From NCBI GenBank assembly GCA_048594885.1, contig JBMDXB010000013.1, positions 27,741-91,740 on the forward strand: DNA of 64,000 bases, in the 5' to 3' direction. Of the stretch, positions 1 through 12,681 are shown one piece after another; positions within the stretch are counted from its first letter, which is position 1; every line of letters starts with the position of its first letter. This DNA comes from JBMDXB01 sp048594885. GTDB taxonomy: Bacteria > Acidobacteriota > Vicinamibacteria > Vicinamibacterales > 2-12-FULL-66-21. A program made the position numbers and the translations under genes. The notes under the pieces were generated by a model that saw nothing but the letters and a program-made list of their open reading frames with translations, ran no database searches and had not been told where the DNA came from.

Positions 1-6
1 GGTCCC

Positions 7-69
7 GGGATCCGGGACCCGGGACGCGTGACCAGGGACCAGGGACTTGGGACCTGGGTCCAGGCACCT
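7..69. repeat. degenerate heptamer tandem repeat (GGGAYCN)
   Basis: About nine consecutive 7-base units with the core GGGACC or GGGATC run from the window edge to about position 69, and may continue upstream. The same GGGACCA unit recurs at 11520-11551, so this is a dispersed short-repeat family. There is no coding potential that I can support here. Confidence 0.7.
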
Positions 70-113
70 CCGTTTGGAGTTGTCTCACCCCCTCCGCGGG
101 TTGTATAACCTCT

Positions 114-151
114 CGGACACCGCACTACACCGCTAAAGTAGGCGGTGTCCG
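114..151. promoter_or_regulatory. perfect 10-bp inverted repeat enclosing an operator half-site
   Basis: CGGACACCGC at 114-123 is exactly repeated in inverse at 142-151, leaving an 18-base centre. The centre contains CGCTAAAGTA (131-140), identical to one half of the palindromes at 60894 and 62401. The structure ends 32 bases before the TonB receptor start at 184, so it lies in the promoter or leader of that gene. It may be a regulator site, a transcript hairpin, or both; the sequence alone does not decide. The left half of the would-be palindrome (122-131) matches the perfect sites at only about 6 of 10 positions. Confidence 0.5.
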
Positions 152-183
152 TCGGTTTGCACGTTTTACGCAGGGGGATGTAG

Positions 184-3690
<3,507 letters not shown>

Positions 3691-3759
3691 TCGCTGATCG
3701 CTGATCGCTGATCGCTGATCGCTGATCGCTGATCGCGGTTCGCTGATCGCTGATCGGGT
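3691..3759. repeat. TCGCTGA heptamer tandem repeat
   Basis: Starting on the base after the receptor stop codon, the unit TCGCTGA is repeated about eight times with one interruption (around 3737-3744). The rest of the gap to 3853 shows nothing recognisable apart from more fragments of the same unit near 3740-3756. Confidence 0.85.
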
Positions 3760-3853
3760 TCGTGGTTAGCGGTTCGGGGCTCGGTCGCTGCTCGTTCGAG
3801 CGGCGGCCGAGCCCTGTTTGTCTCTGGGCCGCAAACGTGCGGCACAATAAGAC

Positions 3854-6811
3854 GTGGCCGCGCGTGTCTGTTTGCTCTTCTGCGGATGCTTCGCCCTCTT
3901 GCTTCAGGGCCAGAGTGTCTCGCGGCGCATCATGTGGGACGATGCTGCGCCGCTGCATTCGTGGCTCGAGGCACGCGGCATCACGCGCGACGCGTTTGCC
4001 TCCTACGTCGATCGCATCGCACAAGAGAACGTCCGGCGGGTTCGCGAGGGCGACCTCGATCACCTGATCTTCTACATCCTCCAATCCACGCGGTTCACGA
4101 AACTGCCGCCGATCGAGCCGGCGCTGAGCGCGAAAGCGTTCGTCGGCTCCGGCGGCGTGCCTGACGACGCCAAGGCGCGGGCGGCCGCGTTTCTGCGCGC
4201 GCTGGACTCCAGGAAAGCAGACGATGAGCGGCTCGCGTACTTTCGCGAGCTAGCGGCGTTTGCGTTCCCCGACCGCAACACGCGCGAGGCGGCGCTGCTC
4301 GCCGAGTACGCGCGCGTGATGAAGTTCGTCTACGAAAAGGAGTTCGTCGCGCAGAAATCGATGGACCCGGCCGACGCCGTCGCAGCGCTGTATCGCACGC
4401 GCGGGCTCAGCACCGACACCGCCGTCGAGGCGGGATTCCTCGTGCACGAGGGCCTCGCCGTGCTGAAGGCGCTCGAGCCCGAACGGCGGATCCGGCGCGT
4501 GCTGATCGTCGGGCCAGGCCTCGATCTCGCGCCGCGAACCGGCTTCGACGACGCGCGCGCCCCCGAGAGCTACCAGCCGTGGGCTGTCATCGACGCGCTG
4601 ATCGGCCTGGGACTTTCGAGTGCCACCGATCTCCAGGTTGTCGCAGCGGATATCAATCCACGCGTGGTGGACCATCTCCGCCACTCGCAGAAGACGCCGC
4701 CGGTGCTGCGGCTCGCCCCGGAGATTCGCGACAGCGGCTCCGTCTCGCTGTCGCAGGATTTTCGCGGCTACTTCGAGCAGTTGGGCGCACGGCTCGGTGA
4801 GCGCACGAGAGACGGCATTCGCGTCAACCCGCGTGTCGCGCGCGTTCTGAGGGCCGAGCCGCTCGACATCGTCACCGAGCGGCTCACCGGCGAGCCGTTC
4901 GATCTCGCGATCGCGACGAACATCCTGCCGTACTTCGACGACGTGCAGTTGATGCTCGCGATGAGCAACATCGCGGCCATGCTGGCGCCGGGCGGCGTGT
5001 TCCTGCACAACGAGGCGCGGCCGGCGATGCACGAGATCGGCAAAGCGGTGGGGATGCCGCGGGAGCAGTCGCGCCTTGCAATCATCGCTACGGTGAAAGG
5101 CGCACCGCCGCTCGCCGACAGCGTGTGGATCCATCGGGGAGCCGGGGAGCCGGGGGGCCGGGGAGCCGGCGTGGGCGCCGAAGCGCGAAGCGCGAAGGCG
5201 GCGGGGCTTGGGTTCTCGTTCACGAACATCGCACAGCAGGCGGGGCTGACGGCGAAGACGATTTACGGCAAACAGGGCACGAACACGTACCTGATCGAGA
5301 CGACGGGCACGGGCGTGGCCGTGCTCGACTACGACGCGGACGGTTGGACGGACATCTTCCTCGTCAACGGCAGCACGCTCGAGGCGGGGGGCCCGGAAGC
5401 TGCGAATCACCTTTATCGCAATCGAGGCGATGGTACGTTCGAGGACGTCACGATTCGCGCCGGGTTGAATCACGGCGGCTGGGGGCAGGCGGCGTGCGTC
5501 GCCGACTACGACAACGACGGCCGCGACGACCTGTTCGTGACGTACTGGGGTCAGAACCGTCTCTATCGCAACCAGGAGAACGGCACGTTCGAGGACGTGA
5601 CGGCGCGCGTGGGGCTCACGCACGATCGTCGCCGCTGGAGCGCCGGCTGCGCGTTTCTCGACTACGACCGCGACGGCCGCCTCGATCTGTTCGTCGCCAC
5701 CTACGTCGATCTCGATCTCGCCAACACGCCGCTGCCGTCGTCTGGGCTGTGCCGCTACAAGGGGCTGCCGGTCGCCTGCGGCCCGTCGGGGCTGCCTGGC
5801 AGCACCAACGTGCTCTATCGCAGCCGCGGCGACGGTACGTTTGCCGACGTCTCCGCCGCGTCGGGCGTCGCGAGCGCGAAAGGAGTCTACGGCCTCGGCG
5901 TATCGACGCTCGATTTCGACGGGGATGGGTGGGTCGATGTCTACGTCGCGAACGATTCGACTGCCAGCGCGTTATATCGCAACAATCGCGACGGCACATT
6001 CACCGACATCGGCACCGAGGCAGGCTGTGCGTTCAACCAGGACGGCCGGCCGCAGGCCGGCATGGGTGTCGCGGTCGGCGACTACGATCGCAACGGGACG
6101 ATGGATGTCTTCAAGACGAACTTCGCCGGTGACACGTCGACGCTCTACGGCAACACCGGCAAGGGCACCTGCGAGGATCGAACGTTCGCGAGCGGCCTCG
6201 GTGTGAACACGCGCTGGCTCGGCTGGGGCGTCAGCTTCGTCGATCTCGATCTGGATGGGTGGCTCGACCTGTTTCTCGCCAACGGCCACGTCTACCCGGA
6301 AGTGGACCAGTTGAAATCCGAGGCCGGCTACCGGCAGCCGAAGGTGGTCTATCGCAACCTGCGCAGCGGCAGATTCGCCGACGTGACGTCGCGTCTCGGC
6401 GCGCCCGTCACGACGCCGAAGGCCGCGCGAGGCGCGGCATTCGCCGATTTCGACAACGACGGCGACGTCGACGTTGTCGTCAACAACGTCCACGACACGC
6501 CGGATCTGTTCCGGGTCGATCGGATATCGCCAGGACACTGGATCACGCTGAAGCTGGCCGGCACGCGCTCCAACCGTAGCGCGATCGGCGCGCTCGCGCG
6601 CGTCATCACGGCGGACGGCGAGCAGCGCCAGGAGGTCCGCGGCGGCGGCAGCTACTACTCGCAGAACGACCTCCGGCTGCACTTCGGTCTGGGCGACGCC
6701 TCAGCCGTACAGCGCGTCATCGTCCGATGGCCCAGCGGCGTCGAGGAATCCTGGACGGCTCTTACGGCCAATCGGGCTCACACCCTACAAGAAGGCGCCG
6801 GAATGCGGTAG
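3854..6811 (+). CDS. methyltransferase-like domain fused to a CRTAC1-type FG-GAP/ASPIC propeller protein
   Basis: 985 residues from a GTG start with a short hydrophobic N-terminus (CLLFCGCFALLLQG), probably a signal or anchor. Residues about 30-425 look like a class I SAM-dependent methyltransferase: motif I VLIVGPGLDLAP (216-227), acidic motif II ADIN (264-267), motif IV DLAIATNILPYF (350-361) and a following LAPGGVFLHNE. A low-complexity Gly/Ala linker (about 429-452) encoded by an octamer repeat joins this to a CRTAC1-type half (454-985). That half has repeated DYDADGW/DYDNDG calcium-binding loops and a C-terminal ASPIC/UnbV domain (NRSAIGALARV to VRWPSGVEESW). I know of no established function for such a fusion. 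It heads a + strand run with the cytochrome and second CRTAC1 gene. The domain calls rest on motifs and the start is uncertain. Confidence 0.8.
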   Translation: MAARVCLLFCGCFALLLQGQSVSRRIMWDDAAPLHSWLEARGITRDAFASYVDRIAQENVRRVREGDLDHLIFYILQSTRFTKLPPIEPALSAKAFVGSGGVPDDAKARAAAFLRALDSRKADDERLAYFRELAAFAFPDRNTREAALLAEYARVMKFVYEKEFVAQKSMDPADAVAALYRTRGLSTDTAVEAGFLVHEGLAVLKALEPERRIRRVLIVGPGLDLAPRTGFDDARAPESYQPWAVIDALIGLGLSSATDLQVVAADINPRVVDHLRHSQKTPPVLRLAPEIRDSGSVSLSQDFRGYFEQLGARLGERTRDGIRVNPRVARVLRAEPLDIVTERLTGEPFDLAIATNILPYFDDVQLMLAMSNIAAMLAPGGVFLHNEARPAMHEIGKAVGMPREQSRLAIIATVKGAPPLADSVWIHRGAGEPGGRGAGVGAEARSAKAAGLGFSFTNIAQQAGLTAKTIYGKQGTNTYLIETTGTGVAVLDYDADGWTDIFLVNGSTLEAGGPEAANHLYRNRGDGTFEDVTIRAGLNHGGWGQAACVADYDNDGRDDLFVTYWGQNRLYRNQENGTFEDVTARVGLTHDRRRWSAGCAFLDYDRDGRLDLFVATYVDLDLANTPLPSSGLCRYKGLPVACGPSGLPGSTNVLYRSRGDGTFADVSAASGVASAKGVYGLGVSTLDFDGDGWVDVYVANDSTASALYRNNRDGTFTDIGTEAGCAFNQDGRPQAGMGVAVGDYDRNGTMDVFKTNFAGDTSTLYGNTGKGTCEDRTFASGLGVNTRWLGWGVSFVDLDLDGWLDLFLANGHVYPEVDQLKSEAGYRQPKVVYRNLRSGRFADVTSRLGAPVTTPKAARGAAFADFDNDGDVDVVVNNVHDTPDLFRVDRISPGHWITLKLAGTRSNRSAIGALARVITADGEQRQEVRGGGSYYSQNDLRLHFGLGDASAVQRVIVRWPSGVEESWTALTANRAHTLQEGAGMR
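5136..5167. repeat. GGGGAGCC octamer x4 inside coding sequence
   Basis: Four tandem copies of GGGGAGCC (the third reads GGGGGGCC) lie exactly at the junction of the methyltransferase-like and propeller halves of the host gene. The same octamer family appears in the gap after 63903. Eight is not a multiple of three, so gain or loss of one unit would shift the reading frame. Confidence 0.85.
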
Positions 6812-6863
6812 TCTTTGTCCGGCTCACGGGTGCACTCACCACAAGTTCAGGGGTCCTCTCTCC

Positions 6864-9734
6864 ATGGATCGCTTGTCGGCGTCTCTCAAGATTGGTGGCG
6901 CGCTGCTGCTGGTCAACAGCGTCTATCTCGCGGCGTTCGCCACTCCATCGCTCTTCTACTACACGAACGTCGCGCTGCACGTGGCGCTCGGGCTCGCGCT
7001 CATGGTCGCCGGCGCGCGCTGGGCGTGGCCGCGCCGCGGCACCTTCGACGCCGCGACGCTCGCGGCCATCGGTCTGCTGGCGCTGGGGGCGCTGCTCGGC
7101 GTCGCGCTGGCGATCACCGGCACCACGACGAAATTCCGCTGGCTGTTGCTGGCGCACATCGGCGTGACCGGTGCCGGCGCCGTTCTCGCGCTCGGTCTGA
7201 TGGCGGCCGCCGCGATCCGCCGGGCGCGAGGCATCCGTCCGGCGCACGCGATCTTCGCCGGCATCGTGCTGCTCGTCGTCGGTGGACCGTCGACGGTTGC
7301 CGTACGCGAGCGCGCCGCGGAGCGCGACATGCATCGGATCGTCAACCCGGATTGGGCGCCGGCGAAGATGGAAGAGGAAGGGCCGGGCAAGGACAGCCCG
7401 TTCTTCCCGTCCTCGGCGAACACGAACGTCAACGGCCTGATTCCGGCCAACTTCTTCCTGACGAGCAAGTCGTGCGAGCGGTGCCACAAGGACATCTACG
7501 ACCAGTGGAACGAGTCGGCGCATCACTTCTCGTCGTTCAACAACCAGTGGTACCGGAAATCGATCGAGTACATGCAGGACGTCGTCGGCACGCAGCCATC
7601 GAAGTGGTGCGCGGGCTGCCACGACCACGCGGTGTTCTTCAACGGCCGGTTCGAGCGGCCGATCAAGGAGCAGATCGACACGCCTGAAGCGCAGGCCGGC
7701 CTGGCCTGCACGTCGTGCCACTCCATTTCGCACGTCGGCAGCACGATGGGGCAGGGCGACTTCGTCATCGAGTACCCGCCGCTGCACGACCTCGCGGCGA
7801 GCGAGAACCCGCTCCTCGCGTTCGCGCACGATCGGCTGCTGATGCTCGATCCCGAGCCGCACAAGAAGGTCTTCCTGAAGCCGTTCCATCGCGAACAGAC
7901 GGCCGACTTCTGCTCGTCGTGCCACAAGGTGCATCTCGACGTGCCGGTCAACTCGTACCGCTGGTTCCGCGGCTTCAACGACTACGACAACTGGCAGGCC
8001 TCCGGCGTCTCGGGCGAGGGCGCGCGCTCGTTCTATTACCCGCCGAAATCGCAGAAGTGCGCCGACTGCCACATGCCGCTCGTGGAGTCGAACGATCCGG
8101 CGGCAAAGAACGGCAAGGTCAAGTCGCACCGGTTCCCGGCGGCGAACACCGCGCTGCCCTTCGTCAACGGCCACAGCGAGCAGCTCCGGATCACGCAGAA
8201 GTTCCTGCAGGACGGCCAGATCTCGGTTGACATCTTCGGCTTCGTGCGAGGCGAGGAGAGCGCGGCGGGCGGCCGCGTCGTGAAGTCGGCCGAGCAGGAC
8301 ATCGCGAGCACGTTCGCCGTCGGCGAGGAGTCGATCACCTTCGGCGCGCGCCAGGGGTTCATCGCGCCGCCGGCAGCGGTCGTCGGGCCGCTCGGCAAGG
8401 TCGACGCGGTGGTCAGGGCGGGCGAGTCGATCCGCCTCGAAGTCGTCGTCCGCACGCGGAAGGTCGGTCACTTCTTTCCGGGCGGCACCGTGGATGCGTT
8501 CGACGTCTGGGTCGAGCTAGACGCCGTGGACGAGCAGGGACGCACCGTCTTTCACAGCGGCGCGGTCGAAGATGGCGGGAAAGGACCCGTCGAGCCGGGC
8601 GCGCACTTCTACCGCTCGCTGCTCATCGACGAGCACGGCAACGTGATCAATAAGCGCAACGCCTGGGCCGCGCGCTCTGTCGCGTACGTCCGCCTGATTC
8701 CGCCGGGCGCGGCCGACACCGTTCACTATCGGATGCGCATTCCGGACGATGCCAGCGGCACGATCACGCTGCGCGCGAAGGTGAACTACCGCAAGTTCAT
8801 GTGGTGGAACACGCAGTGGGCGTTCGCCGGCGTCCGCGACCCCTCGCAGCCGCAGCCAGCGGTCGGCCGCAGCTATGACGACGGGCGATGGGTGTTCACG
8901 GGCGACACGTCGAAGGTGTCCGGAGGCATCAAGGCGATCCCGGACATCCCCACGACTGTGATGGCGCGCTCCGAGGCGGCGCTCCGCGTCGTGCCGAAGG
9001 GAACGGCGGTGCCGGAGAAGGCCGAGTTCCTCGACGCCTCCGTGCGCGAGCGGTGGAACGACTACGGCATCGGGCTGCTGCTGCAGGGCGATCTGAAGGG
9101 CGCAGAGGCGGCGTTCCTGAAGGTGACGCAGATGGAGCCCGGCTACGCCGACGGCTGGGTCAACGTCGCGCGCGCGCGCATTCAGGAAGGCAACATGACC
9201 GGCGCCGACCAGATGCTTCGCAGGGCGCTGGCGATCGATCCGGAGCTGGCGAAGACGCATTTCTTCCTCGGCTCGGTGCTCAAGAGCTTCGGGCGCTACG
9301 AAGATGCCGTGTGGCACTTCCGCAAGGCCGCCTCGAAATATCCGCGCGATCGCGTCGTCCAGAACCAGCTGGGACGAACGCTGTTCCTGCAGCGGGAATA
9401 CGAGCAGGCGGTGCAGGCCTTCCAGCAGGTGCTCTCGATAGATCCCGAGGATCTCCAGGCACACTACAACCTGATGCTCTGCTATCGAGGGCTCGGCCAG
9501 ACGGAGCTCGCGGAGAGAGCCGAGACGCTGTACCGCCGCTTCAAGGCTGACGAATCCGCGCAGTCGATTACCGGCCCGTATCGGCAGCTGCATCCCGACG
9601 ACAACAACGAGCGCCAGGCCATTCACGAACATCTTTCTTGGATGGCGGGGACCCCTGCACCCCGCCAAGCGGCCTCCACTACGCTTGCGCTCCGTTCCGG
9701 CCGCGGGGCGCAGACCTCGAAGTACAAGCCATGA
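6864..9734 (+). CDS. membrane-anchored penta-heme cytochrome c with C-terminal TPR domain
   Basis: 956 residues. The N-terminal ~150 residues hold about four hydrophobic helices with histidines (NVALHVALG, LLLAHIGVTG), resembling a small b-type or anchor domain. Five CXXCH heme c sites follow at residues 204, 249, 282, 350 and 399 (CERCH, CAGCH, CTSCH, CSSCH, CADCH), then a beta-rich region (about 410-720). The C-terminus has at least four TPR-like repeats (about 730-900). The cytochrome part should sit on the periplasmic side and carry electrons; partner and substrate are unknown. The heme spacing matches the protein at 44611, so they are paralogues. The stop overlaps the next CRTAC1 gene by ATGA, indicating translational coupling. 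It resembles multiheme cytochrome c554/NapC-NrfB-like families only loosely. Confidence 0.88.
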   Translation: MDRLSASLKIGGALLLVNSVYLAAFATPSLFYYTNVALHVALGLALMVAGARWAWPRRGTFDAATLAAIGLLALGALLGVALAITGTTTKFRWLLLAHIGVTGAGAVLALGLMAAAAIRRARGIRPAHAIFAGIVLLVVGGPSTVAVRERAAERDMHRIVNPDWAPAKMEEEGPGKDSPFFPSSANTNVNGLIPANFFLTSKSCERCHKDIYDQWNESAHHFSSFNNQWYRKSIEYMQDVVGTQPSKWCAGCHDHAVFFNGRFERPIKEQIDTPEAQAGLACTSCHSISHVGSTMGQGDFVIEYPPLHDLAASENPLLAFAHDRLLMLDPEPHKKVFLKPFHREQTADFCSSCHKVHLDVPVNSYRWFRGFNDYDNWQASGVSGEGARSFYYPPKSQKCADCHMPLVESNDPAAKNGKVKSHRFPAANTALPFVNGHSEQLRITQKFLQDGQISVDIFGFVRGEESAAGGRVVKSAEQDIASTFAVGEESITFGARQGFIAPPAAVVGPLGKVDAVVRAGESIRLEVVVRTRKVGHFFPGGTVDAFDVWVELDAVDEQGRTVFHSGAVEDGGKGPVEPGAHFYRSLLIDEHGNVINKRNAWAARSVAYVRLIPPGAADTVHYRMRIPDDASGTITLRAKVNYRKFMWWNTQWAFAGVRDPSQPQPAVGRSYDDGRWVFTGDTSKVSGGIKAIPDIPTTVMARSEAALRVVPKGTAVPEKAEFLDASVRERWNDYGIGLLLQGDLKGAEAAFLKVTQMEPGYADGWVNVARARIQEGNMTGADQMLRRALAIDPELAKTHFFLGSVLKSFGRYEDAVWHFRKAASKYPRDRVVQNQLGRTLFLQREYEQAVQAFQQVLSIDPEDLQAHYNLMLCYRGLGQTELAERAETLYRRFKADESAQSITGPYRQLHPDDNNERQAIHEHLSWMAGTPAPRQAASTTLALRSGRGAQTSKYKP

Positions 9735-11434
9735 AACGTTTCTTCGCCCTGATGGTCCTTGCGGCGGCTGCCATCGTGTGGCCGCCCTCGGCGTCGACTC
9801 AAAGCGCGACGCCTGTGTTCACCGACGTCACGCAGGCGGCGGGCGTCCGCTTCAAGCACGAGAACGGCGGGTTCGGAAAGAAGTACCTGCCGGAGACGAT
9901 GGGATCCGGCGGCGCGTTTCTCGATGCCGACGGTGACGGCTGGCAGGACATCCTGCTCGTCAACTCGTCGACATTTCCAGGGCGTCCCGCGAAGCGCTCG
10001 CTGACGGCGTTGTATCGCAACAACCATGACGGCACCTTCACCGACGTGACGGAGCGCGCGGGGCTGGCGGTACCGCTCTACGGCCTTGGCGTCACCGCCG
10101 CCGACTACGACAACGACGGCGACACCGATATCTACATCACGGCGCTCGGCAAGAATCGCCTGTTCCGCAACGGCGGCGGCCTGAAGTTCACCGACGTGAC
10201 GGATGCGGCCGGCGTCGGCAATCCGGGCTTCTCGACGAGCGCCGCGTTCTTCGATTACGACCGGGACGGGCGCCTGGACCTCTACGTGGCGAACTATGTC
10301 GAGTGGACGCCAGAGAAGGACCTGTTCTGCACGCTCGACGGAAAGACGAAGTCCTACTGCACGCCGGAGTCCTACAAAGGCCAGAGCGGAGTCCTCTACC
10401 ATCAACGCGGCAACGGCACGTTCGAGGACGTCACGCAGAAGGCGGGCGTTCACGATCCGTCCGCCAAGGCGCTCGGCGTGGCGCTCGTCGATCACAACGG
10501 CGACGGGTGGATGGACCTGTTCGTCGCGAACGACACGCAGCCGAACCGGCTCTACGAGAACCGGAAGAACGGCACGTTCGCCGACATCGGCATGTCGGCC
10601 GGCGTGGCGTTCAACGAGGCGGGCGTGGCGCGCGCGGGCATGGGCGTCGACGCCGCCGACTACGATGGCTCGGGCCGTCAGAGCATCATCATCGGCAACT
10701 TCTCGAACGAGATGATGGCGCTCTATCAGAACGAGGGCAAAGGGCTCTTCATCGACGAAGCGCCGCGGTCGACGATCGGCAAAACAACGCTGCTGTCGCT
10801 GACATTCGCGTGCTTCTTCTTCGACTTCGATCTCGACGGCCGGCTCGACATCTTCGGGGCCAACGGCCACGTCTCGGACGATATCAACGCCGTGCAGCCG
10901 CGCATCACCTACGCTCAGCCGCCGCACCTGTTCCGGAATCTCGGCAAGCGGCAGTTCGAGCACGTCAACGCGAAAGTGGGGAAGGCGTTCCAGCAGCCGA
11001 TGGTCGCGCGGGGCGCGGCCTACGGCGATTACGACGGCGACGGCGACCTCGATCTGCTGGTGACGACGAACAACGGCCCGGCGCGGCTGTTGCGAAACGA
11101 CGGCGGCGAGCGCAGCCAGCGCCTGCGCGTGCGGCTGTCGGGCACGGCCGCGAATCGCGACGCCATCGGGGCGGCCGCGCGCGTGGTCGCGCCGTCAGGT
11201 ACGTCGCCGTGGATGTACGTGAAGACCGGCTCGAGCTATCTGTCGCAGAACGAGCTGCCGATCACGTTCGGGCTCGATCGCACGGCGCGCGTGACCAACG
11301 TCGAGGTGAAGTGGCCCGACGGCAGGATCGAATCCGCGGGTCCGGCCGACGCCGGCCAGACGATCACGATTCAGCAGGGCAAAGGCGTCGTGGCTCGCGT
11401 CCCCTTCGGCAAGAAAGCGCAGGGGACGCGCTGA
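9731..11434 (+). CDS. secreted CRTAC1 family protein (FG-GAP/VCBS propeller with ASPIC/UnbV domain)
   Basis: 567 residues from an ATG that overlaps the preceding cytochrome stop (ATGA). A signal peptide (1-25, ending ASTQS) precedes FTDVTQAAGVRF and an LPETMGSGGAF turn typical of CRTAC1 proteins. At least seven FG-GAP repeats follow, with DADGDGW, DYDNDGD, DYDRDGR and DFDLDGR loops that usually bind calcium. The C-terminus is an ASPIC/UnbV domain (NRDAIGAAARV to VEVKWPDGRIES). Extracytoplasmic. The biochemical role of this family in bacteria is not established. Coupling to a multiheme cytochrome suggests a joint complex, and the same pairing recurs at 44611-49286. Confidence 0.9.
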   Translation: MKRFFALMVLAAAAIVWPPSASTQSATPVFTDVTQAAGVRFKHENGGFGKKYLPETMGSGGAFLDADGDGWQDILLVNSSTFPGRPAKRSLTALYRNNHDGTFTDVTERAGLAVPLYGLGVTAADYDNDGDTDIYITALGKNRLFRNGGGLKFTDVTDAAGVGNPGFSTSAAFFDYDRDGRLDLYVANYVEWTPEKDLFCTLDGKTKSYCTPESYKGQSGVLYHQRGNGTFEDVTQKAGVHDPSAKALGVALVDHNGDGWMDLFVANDTQPNRLYENRKNGTFADIGMSAGVAFNEAGVARAGMGVDAADYDGSGRQSIIIGNFSNEMMALYQNEGKGLFIDEAPRSTIGKTTLLSLTFACFFFDFDLDGRLDIFGANGHVSDDINAVQPRITYAQPPHLFRNLGKRQFEHVNAKVGKAFQQPMVARGAAYGDYDGDGDLDLLVTTNNGPARLLRNDGGERSQRLRVRLSGTAANRDAIGAAARVVAPSGTSPWMYVKTGSSYLSQNELPITFGLDRTARVTNVEVKWPDGRIESAGPADAGQTITIQQGKGVVARVPFGKKAQGTR

Positions 11435-11435
11435 C

Positions 11436-11551
11436 AAAGGCCAAAGGCCAAAGGCCAAAGGCCAAGGGCCGACCAAGGACCAAGGACCAAGGACCAAGGA
11501 CCAAAGCACCAAGGACCAAGGACCAGGGACCAGGGACCAGGGACCAGGGAC
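11436..11551. repeat. heptamer array (AAAGGCC / AAGGACC / AGGGACC)
   Basis: The whole gap between the CRTAC1 stop and the nitrilase start is heptamer repeats that drift from AAAGGCC through AAGGACC to AGGGACC. The last unit touches the nitrilase start codon and supplies its only purine-rich leader, so the repeat may serve as the ribosome-binding region. Confidence 0.9.
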
Positions 11552-11552
11552 G

Positions 11553-12602
11553 ATGATGCATATCCGTTACGCCGCCGCCGCATGTCAGACCGATCTGGCC
11601 AATCCGGTCGATCGTGCGGGGATGCGCGCGAACACGGATCGCATGCTGGCGATGATCGACGCCGCGGTTGCCGGCGCCGCGCCGTTCCTTCCTGTCCGTC
11701 TCGTCGTCTTTCCGGAGTTCGCGCACGCTGCGCCGGTGTTTCCAACCGTCACTGAACTGCTCGACAAGCTCGCCGTCGAGATCCCCAACGAGCACACCGA
11801 GCGCTTGACCAGGAAAGCGCGCGAGCACGGCGTGTTCATCCAGAGCGGGACGATGATCGAGCGCGATGCACGGTGGCCTGGCGTCGTCTTCAACACGACG
11901 TGCTTCATCGGCCCGGACGGGATCCTGGCGAAGTACCGCAAGGTGAACACGTGGATTCCCTACGAAGTTCACAGCAGCCCGCACGATCTCGACGGCTACG
12001 GCGAGCCGCTCTTTCCCGTCGTCGAGACCGAGATCGGGCGGATCGGCTGCGCCATCTGCTACGACTGGCTGTTTCCCGAAGCGCTGCGTCAGCTTGCCGC
12101 CAACGGCGCGGAAGTCCTCGTCCGCGTGTCCGCCTACATGGATCCCTGGGGCGCGACCGAGCCGATGAACTGGTGGACGATCGTCAACCGCTGCCGCGCG
12201 CTCGAGAACATCGCGTACGTGGTCGCGGCGAACCAGGGGGCCAGCCTGCGGCACTACCCGCCGTACTCGTGGCCGGGCGGCAGCCAGATCGTGGACTTCG
12301 ACGGACGGATGATCGCGGAAGCGTCGCCCGGCCCGGGGGAGCGGATCGTGGTGGGGCCGATCGACATCAGCGCCCTCAGGCATGAACGGGAGACGCGCAA
12401 CGGGCACAGTATGCTGGCGCACCTGCGTACCGAGGCGTATCCCGTCTATGCGGGACATCGCTATCCACCGGCGGCCGCTCCGGGCGGACTGTCCTATGAA
12501 CGCAACGTCGAGCTGATCGAGCTGGCGAAGCAGCCCGCCGTCCCCCTTATGGCGCCATTCACCGAACTTGGTGAAAAGCACCCCGCCTCGAGTGTAGAGT
12601 AG
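11553..12602 (+). CDS. carbon-nitrogen hydrolase (nitrilase superfamily)
   Basis: 349-residue cytoplasmic enzyme of the nitrilase/amidase superfamily, which hydrolyses non-peptide C-N bonds (nitriles, amides, carbamoyl groups). The full Glu-Lys-Cys catalytic set is visible: E55 in VVFPEF, K130 in KYRKVN and C169 in AICYDW. The family's usual length is 270-350, so it looks complete. The long NWWTIVNRCRALEN helix and HYPPYSWPGGSQIVDFDG strand fit aliphatic amidase or N-carbamoyl hydrolase branches, but substrate cannot be assigned. The start could be either of two adjacent ATGs (11553 or 11556). No signal peptide. It stands alone between a repeat array and a TonB receptor gene. Confidence 0.88.
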   Translation: MMHIRYAAAACQTDLANPVDRAGMRANTDRMLAMIDAAVAGAAPFLPVRLVVFPEFAHAAPVFPTVTELLDKLAVEIPNEHTERLTRKAREHGVFIQSGTMIERDARWPGVVFNTTCFIGPDGILAKYRKVNTWIPYEVHSSPHDLDGYGEPLFPVVETEIGRIGCAICYDWLFPEALRQLAANGAEVLVRVSAYMDPWGATEPMNWWTIVNRCRALENIAYVVAANQGASLRHYPPYSWPGGSQIVDFDGRMIAEASPGPGERIVVGPIDISALRHERETRNGHSMLAHLRTEAYPVYAGHRYPPAAAPGGLSYERNVELIELAKQPAVPLMAPFTELGEKHPASSVE

Positions 12603-12681
12603 CGCCGATCACCGTCGCCTTCCGGCGCCGGGACTCTCCAGCAGCACGAAACTCGCTTTCTTCTCGAGAGGGGGAACTCGG

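Noticed and set aside
11436..11551. Possible CRISPR array
   Set aside because: Units are only 7 bases with no spacers and no cas genes; likewise for all the other short tandem arrays.
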